Positions 34,441 to 48,900 of a DNA stretch of 64,000 nucleotides are shown here, in pieces. The stretch spans positions 5,475,344-5,539,343 of the forward strand of contig CM041298.1 in assembly GCA_023052935.1 (NCBI GenBank). Reading direction: 5' to 3'. The notes below the pieces were generated by a model, which saw only the letters and a list, made by a program, of their open reading frames with translations, did not search any database and had not been told where the DNA came from. Position 1 is the stretch's first letter; every line of letters begins with the position of its first letter. Source of the stretch: Piezodorus guildinii. Lineage: Eukaryota; Arthropoda; Insecta; Hemiptera; Pentatomidae. A program made the position numbers and the translations under genes.

Positions 34441-37400
34441 TCTCTCACCAATTTTTTCAGGATTTATTCTAAAATCATCATTGGAGAATCTGGTTTCTAA
34501 AAAGTACTATATCATTTCTAGAAAATGTTATATGGGGAGTATAGGTCCCTTATTATTCCATGACTAGACCAATTTATTTCATTATTTTAGCAATAAAACC
34601 ATATTAAATAAAACCAAGATTTTTTTTTTACTTTTTTAATAGCATTATTTTTAAATTATGGAAGAAGTTTGTAATACAATGTACCTAGAGCTGATAACGT
34701 AGTGAATTAGTGTCTTGTTAACTCATTTATTGAAGTATGTTTTTTATTCTATATTTGTTATGTAGCCAGCTCTATTTGTATGGGGGTTACCCCGAAAGCA
34801 AATAAGATTATTCATTCATTCATTCATTCATTCATTCAAATTATGGAAGAAATTTTATTAATATGATTTGAAATGACATTAAATGTTTAATTAGTTTTTT
34901 TTTAACAATTAATTGCATTTTTAAAGGAACATTTTTTTTGTAACGAATTCCGCCATACGTGTTCATTTAAAGAAAAAACATACACAAGCTATTTTAAAAT
35001 GCATTTGAAAATTTCTTTTTATTCCCAAAAATGCAAGCAAATCATACTAAAACTTTTCTTTCCGTAGAGTAAAAATACAGTAATTAATATAGTATTTACA
35101 TTTTATTTAAATGTTCTTTTTTAAAATGAATATAATACCTTATGGAAATCATTGAAAAGATTCTGTATACAGAACTAAGACATCTATAGCTGCTTAAAAC
35201 CTTTAAATTGTCGTTTTTTAAACAATAGTGCCAAAAAAAAAAATTAAAAAAATAAATATTTGAAATAATTCAATAGGTTGTAAAGTTACAGAAATAATGT
35301 TAAAGATGGAGTTATTTTTGGTTGAGGTTTTGACTAAAAAAAAAAAAATAAATAAATAAATAAAAACAATCACAATAATAAGAAAAACTTAACATAAATT
35401 ATACTTTTCGATCTATTATTACTATGGATGTACATCAATGATTGCATTATATTGTTCTATTATCACCAGAAAGTATCTATAAGAAGGAACCTGGAATGCT
35501 TTTATTATTATAATTAAACATAAATGTATATATAGTTGTTGTCTTAAGCAAAAAGCACCTTAGAGATTTTAGGTGCCCGAACACAGAGGAAGCAGTCACT
35601 GTTAGAACATCGTCCTAGATAATCGACCTGACAAAGGCCAAAATGTCTAATCTACAAAAAAATAAGTTTTTCTTATTAGTGTTTTTTTTATTATTATTAT
35701 TTCTTCACCTTCAACCAACTTCCAATAAATAAAAAAAAAATGATTATGAAAAATTATAGGTTTTTTTTTTATATCAATATATCCTTAGAACAACAAGAGC
35801 TAAATATTGTTTAATTAAACAATACGATCATTTTTTCTCATAGGAGAAATTTTATCACTCTAAAAAAGTTTTGAGAAATGGATGTTGTCCGGTTTTGAAA
35901 CCAAATGCCTTTAAGACAGGGAGTAAACACTGTTCAGAGAAATGTTTTTTCTTGATATCTGAACCTTTTCTACATTTTTCAACAGGTTAAATATCTTATT
36001 CAAACTCATATTATTTAAGTATCTAATTTCTAAATATTTATACATTTTAACAGATTTGTGCGACATGCTGTGATATTTTTCCCAATTTGGAAAATTCTAC
36101 AATGTGGAGGTGCTTTTCTAATAATGGACATTGCTTCCTATTAAAAAAAACTATCAAATTATGCAAATTAAATTCAAAGTATATTATTAATGTTTATTGT
36201 GTTTTTTTATTCGAATTCACTGCCAAGGAACAATTTCTAATAGCGACTAGAGCTCGTGTAATGTGAATTAATTAATTTATTATGTACAGATATAAACCAC
36301 ACTTGTGATTTAAAGCTATAATTATAATAAAACATATCATCGTGAATATCATATCTTATTAGTTTTTATCTCTTCGTTCCACACCGTTATTATTATTTGT
36401 GTAATAAAATACTCAAGTGTTTAAAAATATAGTCGCAACCTTTATTCAACCTCATAATATCATCGATTTAACATTGAACTTATCGAGAATCCCTTTTTGG
36501 CTTCAGGATGAACGAAGAATGTTATCAAAAACAAGTAAAATACTCTAAAATAATTATTGTTCCCGTTCTGAATTCTGTATTTCCTGCTTAAAGTATGTAT
36601 CACTCGTCAGAAGGATGGATTGGTATTTTGCACATTCTGTTAAAGAGTATATTTTGCCATTATTGCACTCCTAGCAAGAACTATGTACAAGGCTTAAAAA
36701 CAGCTGAAATTCCCTGAAACCTCGCTTAATTTAAGGAATGTTGGAAATAATTAAAGGTAATTGTTAATATTCTAAAATATTTCTTAATTCCACATCCTAA
36801 TTCTAATGAACTCCATTCCTTCACTCATATCTGACTCATAAACTCTTTCAACATTTAAATAATGTCTATTAAGTCAATTCTCTTTAATGCCCATATAATC
36901 CTAAGAAAAACTGCTAATTTCAATAGAAATCAGCTAATAAAACACAAAACCATATAATATTGTTCAGAATTATATACTTTTCAGACAGAATAATCTCAGT
37001 GCATCTGTCGAGTGGTAAGAATAACATGTATTATTTTATAACCATGGTAATTTTTTTTTTTTTAATATCCACACAGCACATATTTTTATTTTATTTGTTA
37101 TCCCTATTTTTATTTATTGTAAATTATTTTTATAATTACTTTCTCTAGTCGTTATATTAATATGTTATTATGAGTTACTATTCATTTTTATTGTTTATTG
37201 ATATTTACTCTAAGTCCATTTTTTATTTCCTGTCATATCATTCTAAAGGGACTCATCTCGGAATAAATAAAGAAGTTATTATTATTAATAAGGAATTATA
37301 GTTATTTTCTCTTGAGAATCCATGTAATTTTTTTTATTTCTAAAATTTAGTAGGTAGATTGAGTAACTAAATAAAAACAAGTCTGTTGTATTTTAAGATA

Positions 37401-38399
37401 TTTAAAAGAACTTTTCCACTACCCTTTGGAATTTCCTCTCTTCTATTATCCAACCTACTTCTTTCTTATACTCATTCAAATCTCTATACCAACAGCTTCT
37501 GATATTCCAAACACATGCTTCATAATCATGATATTTCAGTTCAAGAATAAGCTTACGAATTAAAGAAAAATGTTTTAGGGGATTTGATCAATATATTTAA
37601 TATTTTTCATTTAGTCTTAGAGTATTTTTCTATTTGTATACTTGAGGATTAGGTATGATTGGATAGCACATATTTCCCAGTTAATTTTGGTTTTTATTCC
37701 ATGGATTTTTATTTATTTTTTAATAAATTTAAATATGTTTTATAATTATTTACTCTTATTTTATTTTATATGTAGTATTTCATTTAATTTTATAACGTTC
37801 TGAACTCCAGCAGGCAACCTAAGGCTATTGCCTTCATTCTTTGTCAATAAAATTAATATTAATGACTATGTAAAAAAAAAAATATTATTATTAAATCAAA
37901 CATAATTATATTAATTTTGATTTGAAGAAACACATAATTCAGAAGTAGTTTAATGGTTATTTAAATTCTTCCACAAATTTTATTCCTTTTAATTAAGTCA
38001 ATGTTTAGAGACTCTTTTTCCCATTTTCAGGATTCACTACAATATCATAAAAATAAATAATAACGATTATCGTTAATTATAAATTTAATAATATTTTTAA
38101 AAACTATCAATATTAAAACAAAAAGCAATGTTAGATAATTGTTCGACAGGTAAAGGTGCTGTTTGTTTTAGTATTGAATGTTTTTTTTTAAAGAGTATTA
38201 GGTTTCTATGTAATAATAATTGTTATTAAATAATTTTTGTGATATTGTAGTGAGCTCGGAAGATGGATTAAGCCCCAAAATGTTGATTTAATGTGAAGAT
38301 TTAAGATTGTTGGATGACTTTAAAGAACAATTAACTACTCCTGAATTAAATAAAACGTTGATCTATATTAAGAATGTATGGTCATCTGTTGAAACCATC

Positions 38400-38520
38400 A
38401 TAGTTAGAAATAATTGGGAGTTAGTCGTTGGAAAAATATTTAAATTTTGCAGATGTTTCGACTCAAACGTGTGAGCCAAATTAAAATATTTTACACTCGA
38501 CTGACTCCCAATTATTTTTA
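38400..38520. repeat. Inverted repeat with decayed hammerhead-like motif
   Basis: TAATTGGGAGTTAGTCG at about 38411 and CGACTGACTCCCAATTA at about 38499 are the arm ends. A GATGTTTCGACTC remnant of the motif is between them. It lies in the Syt4 3'-flanking region. Confidence 0.45.
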
Positions 38521-38749
38521 CCAATAAATAAAACTTTGTTATCAACACAACCAGGAGTGCAATTATGGAGACGCAAATTTACAAGTTTACATATAAGTAA
38601 CGTAATGCTGTTACTTCCAAAATTTAGCCAATTTAAAGGAATATAATCCTATCGCAATGCCACCGCCATCGATACAAAATAGAAGCTAAATAAACGGAAT
38701 GAGGGTTGGAATGGGTTGTTGTCTTCTAAAGTGGGTCGCTACAAGGAAG

Positions 38750-38866
38750 CTACTCGCGAAGTTTGTGCCACTCCGCGATCTGGCGTCTCGGAGAGTTTCT
38801 GACTTCATTCCAGTGGTGCAGGGCGGAACCCACTGTAGCACCTCCAAGCTCAAGCCTTCCAATCAC
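38750..38866 (-). CDS. Syt4: Syt4 terminal coding exon with WHKL motif and stop
   Basis: The 117-nt exon has 38 codons and a TAG stop, opened by a TTTTAG acceptor in phase 0. It reads VIGRLELGG, then [20 protein letters not shown], then Arg-Glu-stop. This completes C2B (the V-I-G after the loop 3 segment) and supplies the C-terminal WHXL docking motif of synaptotagmins. It contains no Met and is too short to appear as an ORF; a 105-residue ORF on the opposite strand (38699-39016) is its antisense shadow. The 3'UTR runs toward lower coordinates. Confidence 0.95.
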   Translation of the reverse strand: MIGRLELGGATVGSALHHWNEVRNSPRRQIAEWHKLRE

Positions 38867-39903
38867 CTAAAACAAGGATTACATAATACAGCGTTATTAT
38901 ATAATGAACTAAAATCTTCATTGGAAAGAGGAGTGAAACAAGGAGGTAGCCACAGTCCATTATTGTTTATTTTCATGCATTTAATCACCTCCAGCGAGAA
39001 TTTGTCAGTAATGTAATTTACTGCGATTGAATAAGGATAAAAGGGGAAAGTTTTAGAATTCCTAACTTTAATACCATACTGACTAAAAATATTTTTCTGA
39101 ATTTGATGTCTTAGTAAGGATAAATCAGCTCTCCATAGTTTAATGTCATCACAATTAGATAAATTTAAATTTCAATTTAATCCATACAATTCCATCAGAA
39201 TGGAAATGTCCTTAAACCATGCAATTTTTTTTCTTATTTTTTTGAATGGCTATTATTTTGGGGTACCAGGTCATTATAAAAAGGCAAGAACTCGCTTGCA
39301 AAGGAACGCATATTACCAGCCGCAAGAACAAGGTTATGACTGTTGCCAGAGATTATGTGGACCTGAGCGATGTAAGAATAGCGTGTAATCAAGAATTAAT
39401 GGAAAAGGTGGATTTCATACCTACCTTGGAACAATTTTCAAAAAAACTGGTAAAAACGCCAAAGTGTCAAATAAGATTAATAAATCAAATAATATTCACT
39501 ACCAGATATGCAATTTAATTGTGAAAATGAGGTGGATAGGTAAGGACATAAAACTCCATATCTTTAGAGTAATAAATCTTCCAACGTTATTTATATGGCA
39601 GTGAAAGTTGGATGAAAGTTTGGAAACACCTGAGCAGAATTACGGCTGCTAAAATACAAGTTGTGCAAAGAATATCAGGCAAAACTAGGAGAGACAAGAT
39701 AAGGACTGAAATAATAATCAGATCCCCTCAGTGAAATCAGTAAATGAACACCAACAAGTCCGATGGTATCGACATGTATTAATGGGAGACGACAGAGTGC
39801 CAAGAAAATGTATGAGGGTGAGGCCGACTGGTGAAAGTCTACGAGGCAGGTCTAGGAGGAGTTATTTGGAGCATATCCAACAGCTAGTTCCATATTGTAA
39901 AAA

Positions 39904-39962
<59 letters not shown>

Positions 39963-42900
39963 GACTGCTGTACAAACTCCGTAAATTCCTCCCTCCAATA
40001 TACTTCCTCATCCTCCAGTCCTACTTCTCTGATAGAACCTTTAAAATCAACCACAATAGTTCCTATTCATCCACTTTTACTCAGTCTGCTGGCATTCCTC
40101 AAGGCAGTATTCTAGGTCCCATCCTCTACACAGTCTGTACAGCTGATATCCCAACCCATCCTAACACATTCCTTTCTACCTATGCCGATGACACTTGCAT
40201 GCTATCAGTTAATAGCGATCCTAGTATTGCCTCTCAAACCCTCCAATCCCACATCAGAGACCTTGAGGTATGGTGTCAGAATTGGAGAATTAAAATCAAC
40301 TCCAATAAATCCCATCAGATTACCTTTACCCTTCGTCATAAAACTATGACATACTGCCCTACAGTGTCCTTTAATGATATATCTCTTGTCCCTGTTAAAC
40401 AGATCCGTTATTTAGGCCTCCTACTTGACAAACGTCTTACATGGAATCTGCATACAAGACTGAAAAGACAAGAAACTGCTCGCTGATTTCGGTTACTTCA
40501 ACATTTACTTGAAAGACTCTCTAACCATTCACTTTACTACAAAAGACTAATTTACATGGCAATCATAAGGCTTATCTGGACTTACGGAGTTGAGCTTTGG
40601 GGCTCTACTAAACCATCAAACTCTTCCCGTATCCAATCCTTACAATCCAAAATCCTTCGTAAAATCCTTAACGCTCCTTACTTTGTCACCAATAAAATCA
40701 TCCACAAAGACCTTAATGTTCCATATGTTACTTATTTGGCCTGTACCAGGTATCACTTCTTCCATGAAAAACTCAACTCCCACTCTAATCCACTAGTTTC
40801 AATCCTTGCTTCCACTTCAATTCCTGACAATCCACCAGATGGCCTCGAGACTTTTGTGTGTAGATTCACTAATAGAGTGCTGCCAATGGGCAGTTTCTCT
40901 TCATGTGTTTTATCATTGTAGCATATTTACTTGATGTATGAACATCAATAAATAAATTTTTAAAAAATATAGAAAATATATTAAAATAGAAAAAGAACAA
41001 TTATAGATTCCGATGCAAAAATAATTAAGTAAATTGGCTCAATAAAATTTACATAATTAATTTTCTAAAATGGTTACTTATAGTACTTATATCAAATCAT
41101 TGTCTTGACTTTTAAGTCCGACAAACAGAAATCTTTTATCATTGATATAATGGACTGCAATAATAATGTAGTGACTGAAATTGAAATAAATTGTTAAAGC
41201 TGGTATATGGTATGCTAGGGGCAAACTCTAAGAACTGACTAAATCAGCAGAAAAAAATACAATGCAGTTATTCATTTACTATAGCAAATACCTATACCTC
41301 TCCAATTTAATGTATCTGTGCAAGGCGTAATTCTTGTTATAAATCAATGCTTTAAAAATATTTTTTATTGATGTAATTTAATATAACTTTCCAATTCCAT
41401 TCTCTTTGGACCCCCAGGAGTGTGCGGACCACATGTTAGCAACCACTGCTATTGTGGATAGAACACTGTGGGAACTGGAAGGACACATCTTCTTGATAAA
41501 ATGTTGTAAAATGAACATCTAAAATTCCAGAAAGAAGATTATTACTTTAAAAATATTTTACCTCGTTCTTAGTGACTCTATCCCAATCGAGAAGAAGGAA
41601 CTCGAGAGAAACATGATCAAGACTTTCAGCTCCTTGCGGGATCTCAAAGACAAAAGATTCATTGAAAACTGGGTTCAGGGTCCTCTTCTTAACGTGTGTC
41701 TTCTTCTTGCTGATTCTCTGACCGTTATACATCAAATACATCTTTACATAGGGATCTGAAATCAATAATATCATTTAGTATTGTAATATACCCACTTATG
41801 TATAATATAAATATTGTAATATACCCACTTACATAAAATTAAAAAATATATACATGTAAATATTTATGAACTAATGAAAAATTAAAATAGGCAGGCTAAT
41901 AACCATGTTAAAACAAACATTTTAATTGACAGATCCAATCTGGATGATTGTGTGCAAACATGGCATCCATTTTGGAAGTTTTCTTTTCAAACTAAGGGAA
42001 AACCCTTATACTGCTGTCTGAAGAAAAGAATATGAAGAACACCAATAAATAAATTGATAGCCTGAATATTATTTTTCTAAGTTTTTATTATTATTATTAA
42101 AATTTATTTAATTTGTGACTGATTGTCAGAGACCCACACCCAGAGAGTCAATAAAAGTTTTATTTAGTCAAAAATGTTTTATTTTATTTTTTCCTTAAGG
42201 AATGTTAAAAAAAAAAATAAGAATATTAAAATATATATATTTTTTTATTATTAAAATATGTTAGGCAAGCTAACAATCAGATTTAAATTATATTAAAATC
42301 AAAATTGAAATCAATAGCTCCAACTTGGATGTTAGTTATAGGTATCCATTTTGGAAGTTTCTTTACAAACAAGGAGTCTCCATTTTGGATGTTAGATGAT
42401 ACAGGAAAAACTCTTGAAAAAAAGTTGGTTGTAAAAAAATCTAGTTGTTGTTTGGTCTTGGAAGTCAGTAAAACTGCTGCTCAAGAAATATTTTTAGCTT
42501 ACATATTGTTTTATTATTTTTGTTAAAAGATCTAGTTATAATTGGAAATTAAATATAGATAATTGTGCCTGATAGTCAGAGACCTGTAGCGGAATGGTTT
42601 AGCTAATCTTCAGTTGATCATACCACTCGCAGGCATAAATTACTTTAGCCACTTGGTCATATAATTTGTACATTTCATATATTTGGTAGTAACTATTTTG
42701 ATATTTTTACAGAATTTATTTTATAAAATGTGTACCAGGCGGCTAACCAAAAAGTAACCTGCCTGTAAAAACAGCTGTGAATATTGTTAATAAAAAATAA
42801 ATGTTTTTTTGGTTAAAAAAGTTTATATTGTTGAGTTAGGTTTTTATTATATCTTCTTAGTGCTATTAAATAATTAAACACATAGAAACCATACATTATC

Positions 42901-45900
42901 ACCTATATTATTCTACCAATTCTAACAGCTGTTTTTATTTAAACATCTGTTGTATTTAATATATAATGGTTTCTCCCCCCCCCCCCTGAAAAAAAAGTAG
43001 AAAAATCAAAACAAACAACGTTAACATTTTTCATCCAATCATTGTTGTTTTTCTTTTATTTTATCAGCATCCACAAACCAAGATAATTGGGGGTTGTGTG
43101 TCCAGTCAACCACCAATTATTTGATGTCCATGAGTATATTCTTAAGATTCTTGTAATAACTTCTCCAGTCTTGTAAGCTGAATTTTACAAACTGATCGTT
43201 TTGATTTAAAATTATCCATTGTAGCCAATATTATATCTTCTTAATGCTATTAAATAATTACACAATTAGGAACCATACATTATCACCTTTATTGCTCTAA
43301 CAGCTGTTTTTATTTAAACATCTGTTATATTTAATATATAATAATAGTTTTGTTTTAACAAAACTGGTTACAGACCCTTACCCTGAGAAAATAAATTTTA
43401 ATTTAGTAAAATTTGTTCTTATAAATGCTCCATTAAGGAGCATTAAAAAAACAACAACATAATAAATCAGAAAATTACAATATATATGCAATCTTGATAA
43501 AAACTGTAATAAGGAAAAAGTGGCTACAGACATAGTGTGGAAATATTTCATAGTAAAAAACCTCATTCCATGTAATCAAAAACTGAAATTATTTAATACA
43601 TTCATCTGATCTGTTATTACATATGCCACACAATGCTAGGGAAGTAAACAATATCACCAGTCACCAGGTTGATAGAATTTTGTATATTCTTCATAAAGGC
43701 ACTCTTATATCTGCCAAAGTACACTCCATGGTACAAAATTTATTTGGAAATACAAATACAACCACACAAATATAAATATAACATTTCATCAAAACTCAAT
43801 GCAATTCTTTAACCTTGTTTCAACTTATATAGAGTGACCAATCTCTAATGTTTATTTATTAAAGTATGTATTTATTTAATTTGTTTAATAACAACTTTAC
43901 TCTATCCTAAGATAATATTATTATAAGCTCTACTTACCAGCAAGACCAGTAACATCCATCTTAGGTAGATTCCTCGCCTTCAAGACTACGACACTCAGAC
44001 GATTAGCAGCCGGTTGCCAGCACAAAGAAAGCAAAAGTTCTCCTCTACCTTGGCATTTGATCTGTATTTAAAGGTTTAAATAAAAATAATTATCAGAAAA
44101 AAACATATTTATATTTATTTCAAACTAATTATTATTTTGAAAGTATTAAATATTAAAGTAGTAAATTAGATCATTCGTATCTATCCATTGATGGATATTT
44201 AATAAGAAACTTTATTTTTGGACTAGGTCTAATGAGAATAACAAATATGAACCATAGAAATAAAAATTATGATTGGCCTAGATATAAATTTACAAATACT
44301 AAATGCTGATTTAAATTTTAAAACTTCTCCTAACAAGATTATATCCGAGCCTAGATTCAAATCACATCATTCCTGACCAGCAGTTTGGATTTTGATCATT
44401 CCATTCTACTATTTAGCAGTGCCATTGTGTGGTGGATGTGATATTCTCTACATTTGAGTGACATGTATCAGCCATTGCAGAATGGTGTCACAATTGGAGA
44501 ATTAAAATAAACCCAACCACCTACACTCTACGACGTAAACCTATGACTTCCTGTCCTGTTGTTTCCTTAAAGCATACCCCACTCATCACTGTAAAACAAA
44601 TACGATACCTTAGACTTCATCTTGACCAATGTCTCACATGGAATCCTCATACAAGACTTAAACGACAAGAAACTACTCATAGATATTGACTATAAGAACA
44701 CTTACTTGACAAACAATCAAAACTCCCTCTTTACTTCAAAAAACTCATGTACACAAACATTATCAGATCTATTTGGATTGACTGATGGATTTGCATTAAG
44801 CTATGGGGGTCCACTAGACCATCGAACTCCTCCCACATCCAATCCTTGCAATCCAAAATCCTTCAACAAATCCTCGACCCTCCTTACTTTGTTACCAACA
44901 AACTCATCCATTTAGACCTGAATATCCCACAAGTTGGGGGAATTGCCCAAAAAAGATGCATCTTCTTTCATTCCAAATTACCCGCCAATACACACCGCTT
45001 GTCCATATCCTCTCAACAACATCTATTCCTGAAATCCTCCGTCTGGGGGCATCTGAAAAGATGGTGGCCTCGAGACCTGCTGATCAAATAAACACTGAAG
45101 TGCTACCACTGGGTAGATTATTCTCAAAACTTTTTCAACCCTAAATAAATTTCAATAAAAGAATTTTTTAAAAAAATTTAAAGATATATGTTTATGATAA
45201 GAGTAAATATAACTTCGCTGTTGGTACACCAGTTAATTTTTCAATTATTTTTATGTAAGTAAAAGTTGTGTGCACGCACCAGATTTTTTTTATACACGTA
45301 ATATGAGTAAATAATAATAATAGCTTTATTAACATCATTTACATGATAAAAATCTCTCCTTTTTTTATTTTTTGCCAAAAAGGTAATCTGCTCAGCTGTT
45401 AATATACTTAAAAGCAGAGAAAACATTTTTTATATAAACAAATAAATAAACATAAAATTAATCTTTCAATAGTAAGTAAATCAACGAAATATATAAGTCT
45501 CTGGTAATTTTATTGTCTTTCATTAACTCTTGAGATCCTCTTCTTATCTGATGGAATCCATTGACTTGGTCATGCCTTGGTTCATCTTCCTTCATAGTTT
45601 TAATCTGCACTGCCCATCTTCGTTTAAGTTGGTATGCTTCTTCTCTGAGGTTTCTAATTTTTAAAGTTTACTTCAGATATATATTCTTGATTTTATCTTT
45701 TCTTTGAAATACTAAAAGACTTTGCGTAAAGCTCTGTAGCCAATATGTGCCCCATCTTAATTTTAGTCGTCAGCTTATCTCCTTTTCCAGCCTGCTGTTT
45801 TATTTGCCTCAGATAGATATATTCCTCAATCTTCTTGAACTCAAAGTCTACATACTTGAATTCATGGTACTGCAAGTCAACATACTAGAAGTATATATAT

Positions 45901-48900
45901 TAGAAATAAAAAAAGTATTTATATTATGGATAAATCCTCATTTGGATCAGTATTTAGTAAAGATACCATGTTATTAGTTTTATTATTTTGAGAAATGTTA
46001 AAAAATAGTAAGAAAATTAAAGTAGAGTAATTCTGTAAGAAAAGATAATCTTTTCCAAACCTTTAGACTGCGCGGCTGTATTTCTCGTGCCAAAGAGAGG
46101 TGATGGTTCTCCGCCTTCTCAAGATCTACGGTGTCCAAGCTGCAGAAAACTTCTCCAATAATGTCATCTCGAGAATAACGATCGAAGCTCAGCACGACAA
46201 AGTGCAAAGTAATATTCTGAAAATTTTAATAATATTAAATGTATTATGAAAGTGACTTTCCTATGACTGTTGATACAATGATTTTTAAAAATAATCAAGA
46301 ATCAATTGTGAAATGTTTTAATTAATTTTTACAATGTTGTACAATGTACAACAACAAGACATGTCAAGAAGATTAATGTTTTTGCATGGATATGTAGGAG
46401 TGAATAACATAATTAAAAAGATAAAACAGATAAAATTAATTGAATAATGCAAAAGCAAAAAAAAAAAAAAAAAAAAGAAAGAAAAATCTGTCCCTCTACA
46501 ATCCATGAAGGGTCTTGGGCTCAGTACATATAGAGATTCGTACTGTTTCTAAGCCAACGGCTATGCAATGAGGTGATTAGGCATCACACTCAGCCACCAG
46601 TTTTATTCCCCAATTCGGGTACCCACTTTAAAGAGGCTGGGTTTGCTCCAGGTAGGTCTTCATACAATAGGGTCGCCCCCCGGCTAAACTAACAGAATAA
46701 ACAATATTCTGTCATAGCCAAGATCGAACCCAAAACCTGGATAACAGTAGACTAGCGCTCTATCCACTAGACAACTCCGCTCCCTCAATGCAAAAGCAAA
46801 CAAGCATTAATATGGTATGACCATAGAACTGGGAAGACCATGGCTGTATAGAGAAGTGGTCTACCACTCCAAAGGTTGTGAGTTTGAATTCCAGTCCCAG
46901 TAGGACTTCAAGCATATAATTAAATGGGGATATACTCCCGCCCCTCTCCCATTGGCCATTGGGTAGAAATCGCTATGCCAATACTACCCGCAAAGAAAAG
47001 TTTTGTCTGGTATAGCAATTGTGAAAAAAAATCTGGTCCACACATACTGATGTATAAAACTTATGTACTGACATAACTTTCAAGGAGGTGTTGTAGTGAA
47101 CAACATTGAGTCCAAATGACCAAGTCCTGCTAAAAGGTCTGTGTGTGTGTGTCTATGTGGTAAGTCTAGCACAAAAACATAAAGTTGTATAAAGTAAAAT
47201 TTCATATTTAATAAGTCTAGCCTGAGATGTTACAGAAAATTCTTCAAAAGAATCGGAGAAACTATACAATGCATTTTGAACTTTTTATGATTTTCTCAAA
47301 AGTGGCTCAAAGGATCTTGATCAAACTCGCCATATCAATGTAAAATGTACTGGGCTTCATTATCATATACATTGAAATAGTCTGATAGGTCTTAAATGCT
47401 GAATTTTTGGATTTTCTTCCTCTAAAGTACATTGAATTTTGTAGATTCTAGAAAATTAACCAAATCATTTTATTAGTGTTGACAAAAAAGCCTATATATA
47501 CAATTTGAACAAATTTGATAACCAACTAGAGGAGAAAAGGGGATTTTTTTTTTTCCAACATAAGAATATTAATTTATTTTCTTTTTTAATTTTTCTGGAA
47601 GTTTTTTTTAATATTAACACTTAAATGAGCACACCTTAACTTCCTTTTGTTAATTATTTATTTTATTTCATAACCATTCACATCATCTATCAACGTTTCG
47701 AGGTTGTTTCACCATTCTCAAGATATTATGTGCTTATCTAAAAGTTCATCTATTTTTTTCTTCAAATTAGATGAATTATTGGTCATATGGTTGGTCCTAA
47801 TTTCCATATTTAAATTTAGTTTCTTTTATGGTTTATGAAATAAAATAAATAATTAACAAAAGGAAGTTAAGGTGTGCTCATTTAAGTGTTAATATTAAGA
47901 AAAACTTCCAGAAAAATTAAAAAAGAAAAGAAATTAATATTCTTATGTTGATATTTCTTAATGTTGATATTCCGAAACGTTGATAGATGATGTGAATGTT
48001 TATGAAATAAAATAAATAATTAACAAAAGGAAGTTAAGGTGTGCTCATTTAAGTGTTAAGAATATTAATGTGATAACACTAAGCACTGTTTATATTTATT
48101 GTAAAAAACATATGTTTTTGTTAGTTAGTAATAGATAACCTCCATGAGGGAATAAAACATTGTTTTTGTTGTTGAATATTATTTAATTAGTTTATTACAA
48201 TTAATACATAAGTATAATATACCATTGGAAAGCTAAATATTTTAGAAAAAATGTTATCTTGTTTACAAAGCTGTAAAAGGTAATGTAAAGTGAACTACAG
48301 ACACTTCTATGATTATTTTACTTAATTTTATATTGTTATACTATTTAATCTAAAACATATGCTTCCAAAGAAACTGAATATAGTTCTTGAAAATATTTTC
48401 AACTCCGTTGTTATTTCACAGTTCTTAAATTAATTTTATCAACTGAGGTAAGTAAAAGTTGTGTGTGTGTGTGCACCAGATTTTCTTTGTTCTATAGTCA
48501 TGCCCTGTTAATAATTTTATTATTCAATTCATTTTATCTGTTCTAACTGTTATATGAATGTGGATAATTATTAGTGTGATATTTCACTAAAAGGAAGGTG
48601 CTAAGCACTTATGACTTAATTTTCTTATTTCTTGTTCTTTTTGTCTTGCCAGTATTGTCCCATTCTTTGGCTGAACTTCTCTTCTCTTTCTGCAGACCAT
48701 TTGGGTATGTATGGTTTCTGATTATTTTGCTCTAGAGTTACCTTCCCATTTGTTTACTTTGTCTCTAAATATGTTTCTGTCTTGGATTTCCTCTTGTCTT
48801 ATGTCTGCTCTTCGTAAGTCTTCTCGTTTCTGTTTGACCCAGTTCGTAGTGCTTTTGGGTGTTGCTGTTGCTTCGTGTATTTGTCCTGTCAGTCTTGTTT

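Larger units (their letters stand above)
33013..38749 (-). other. AT-rich DNA downstream of the Syt4 stop; possible long 3'UTR
   Basis: No coding region is recognised here. On the minus strand this is what follows the Syt4 stop codon. A minus-strand AATAAA at about 33051-33056 followed by a T-rich/A-rich end near 33014-33027 would make a candidate poly(A) site, but nearer sites are possible. The interval holds retroelement tails (34740-34840 with an ATTC run; 37180-37290; 37795-37860) and inverted repeats with hammerhead-like motifs (34230-34440; 38400-38520), so not all of it need be transcribed. Confidence 0.3.

Noticed and set aside
34800..34840. CRISPR-like or telomere-like short repeat (ATTC)n
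   Set aside because: A simple microsatellite following a retroelement tail GAAAGCAAATAAGATT.
38699..39016. 105-codon plus-strand ORF
   Set aside because: It is the antisense of the Syt4 terminal exon, whose minus reading has family motifs, splice site and stop.
46318..46506. Short poly-Phe minus ORF next to the C2A exon
   Set aside because: It runs through the T-rich tail of the SINE-1 copy.
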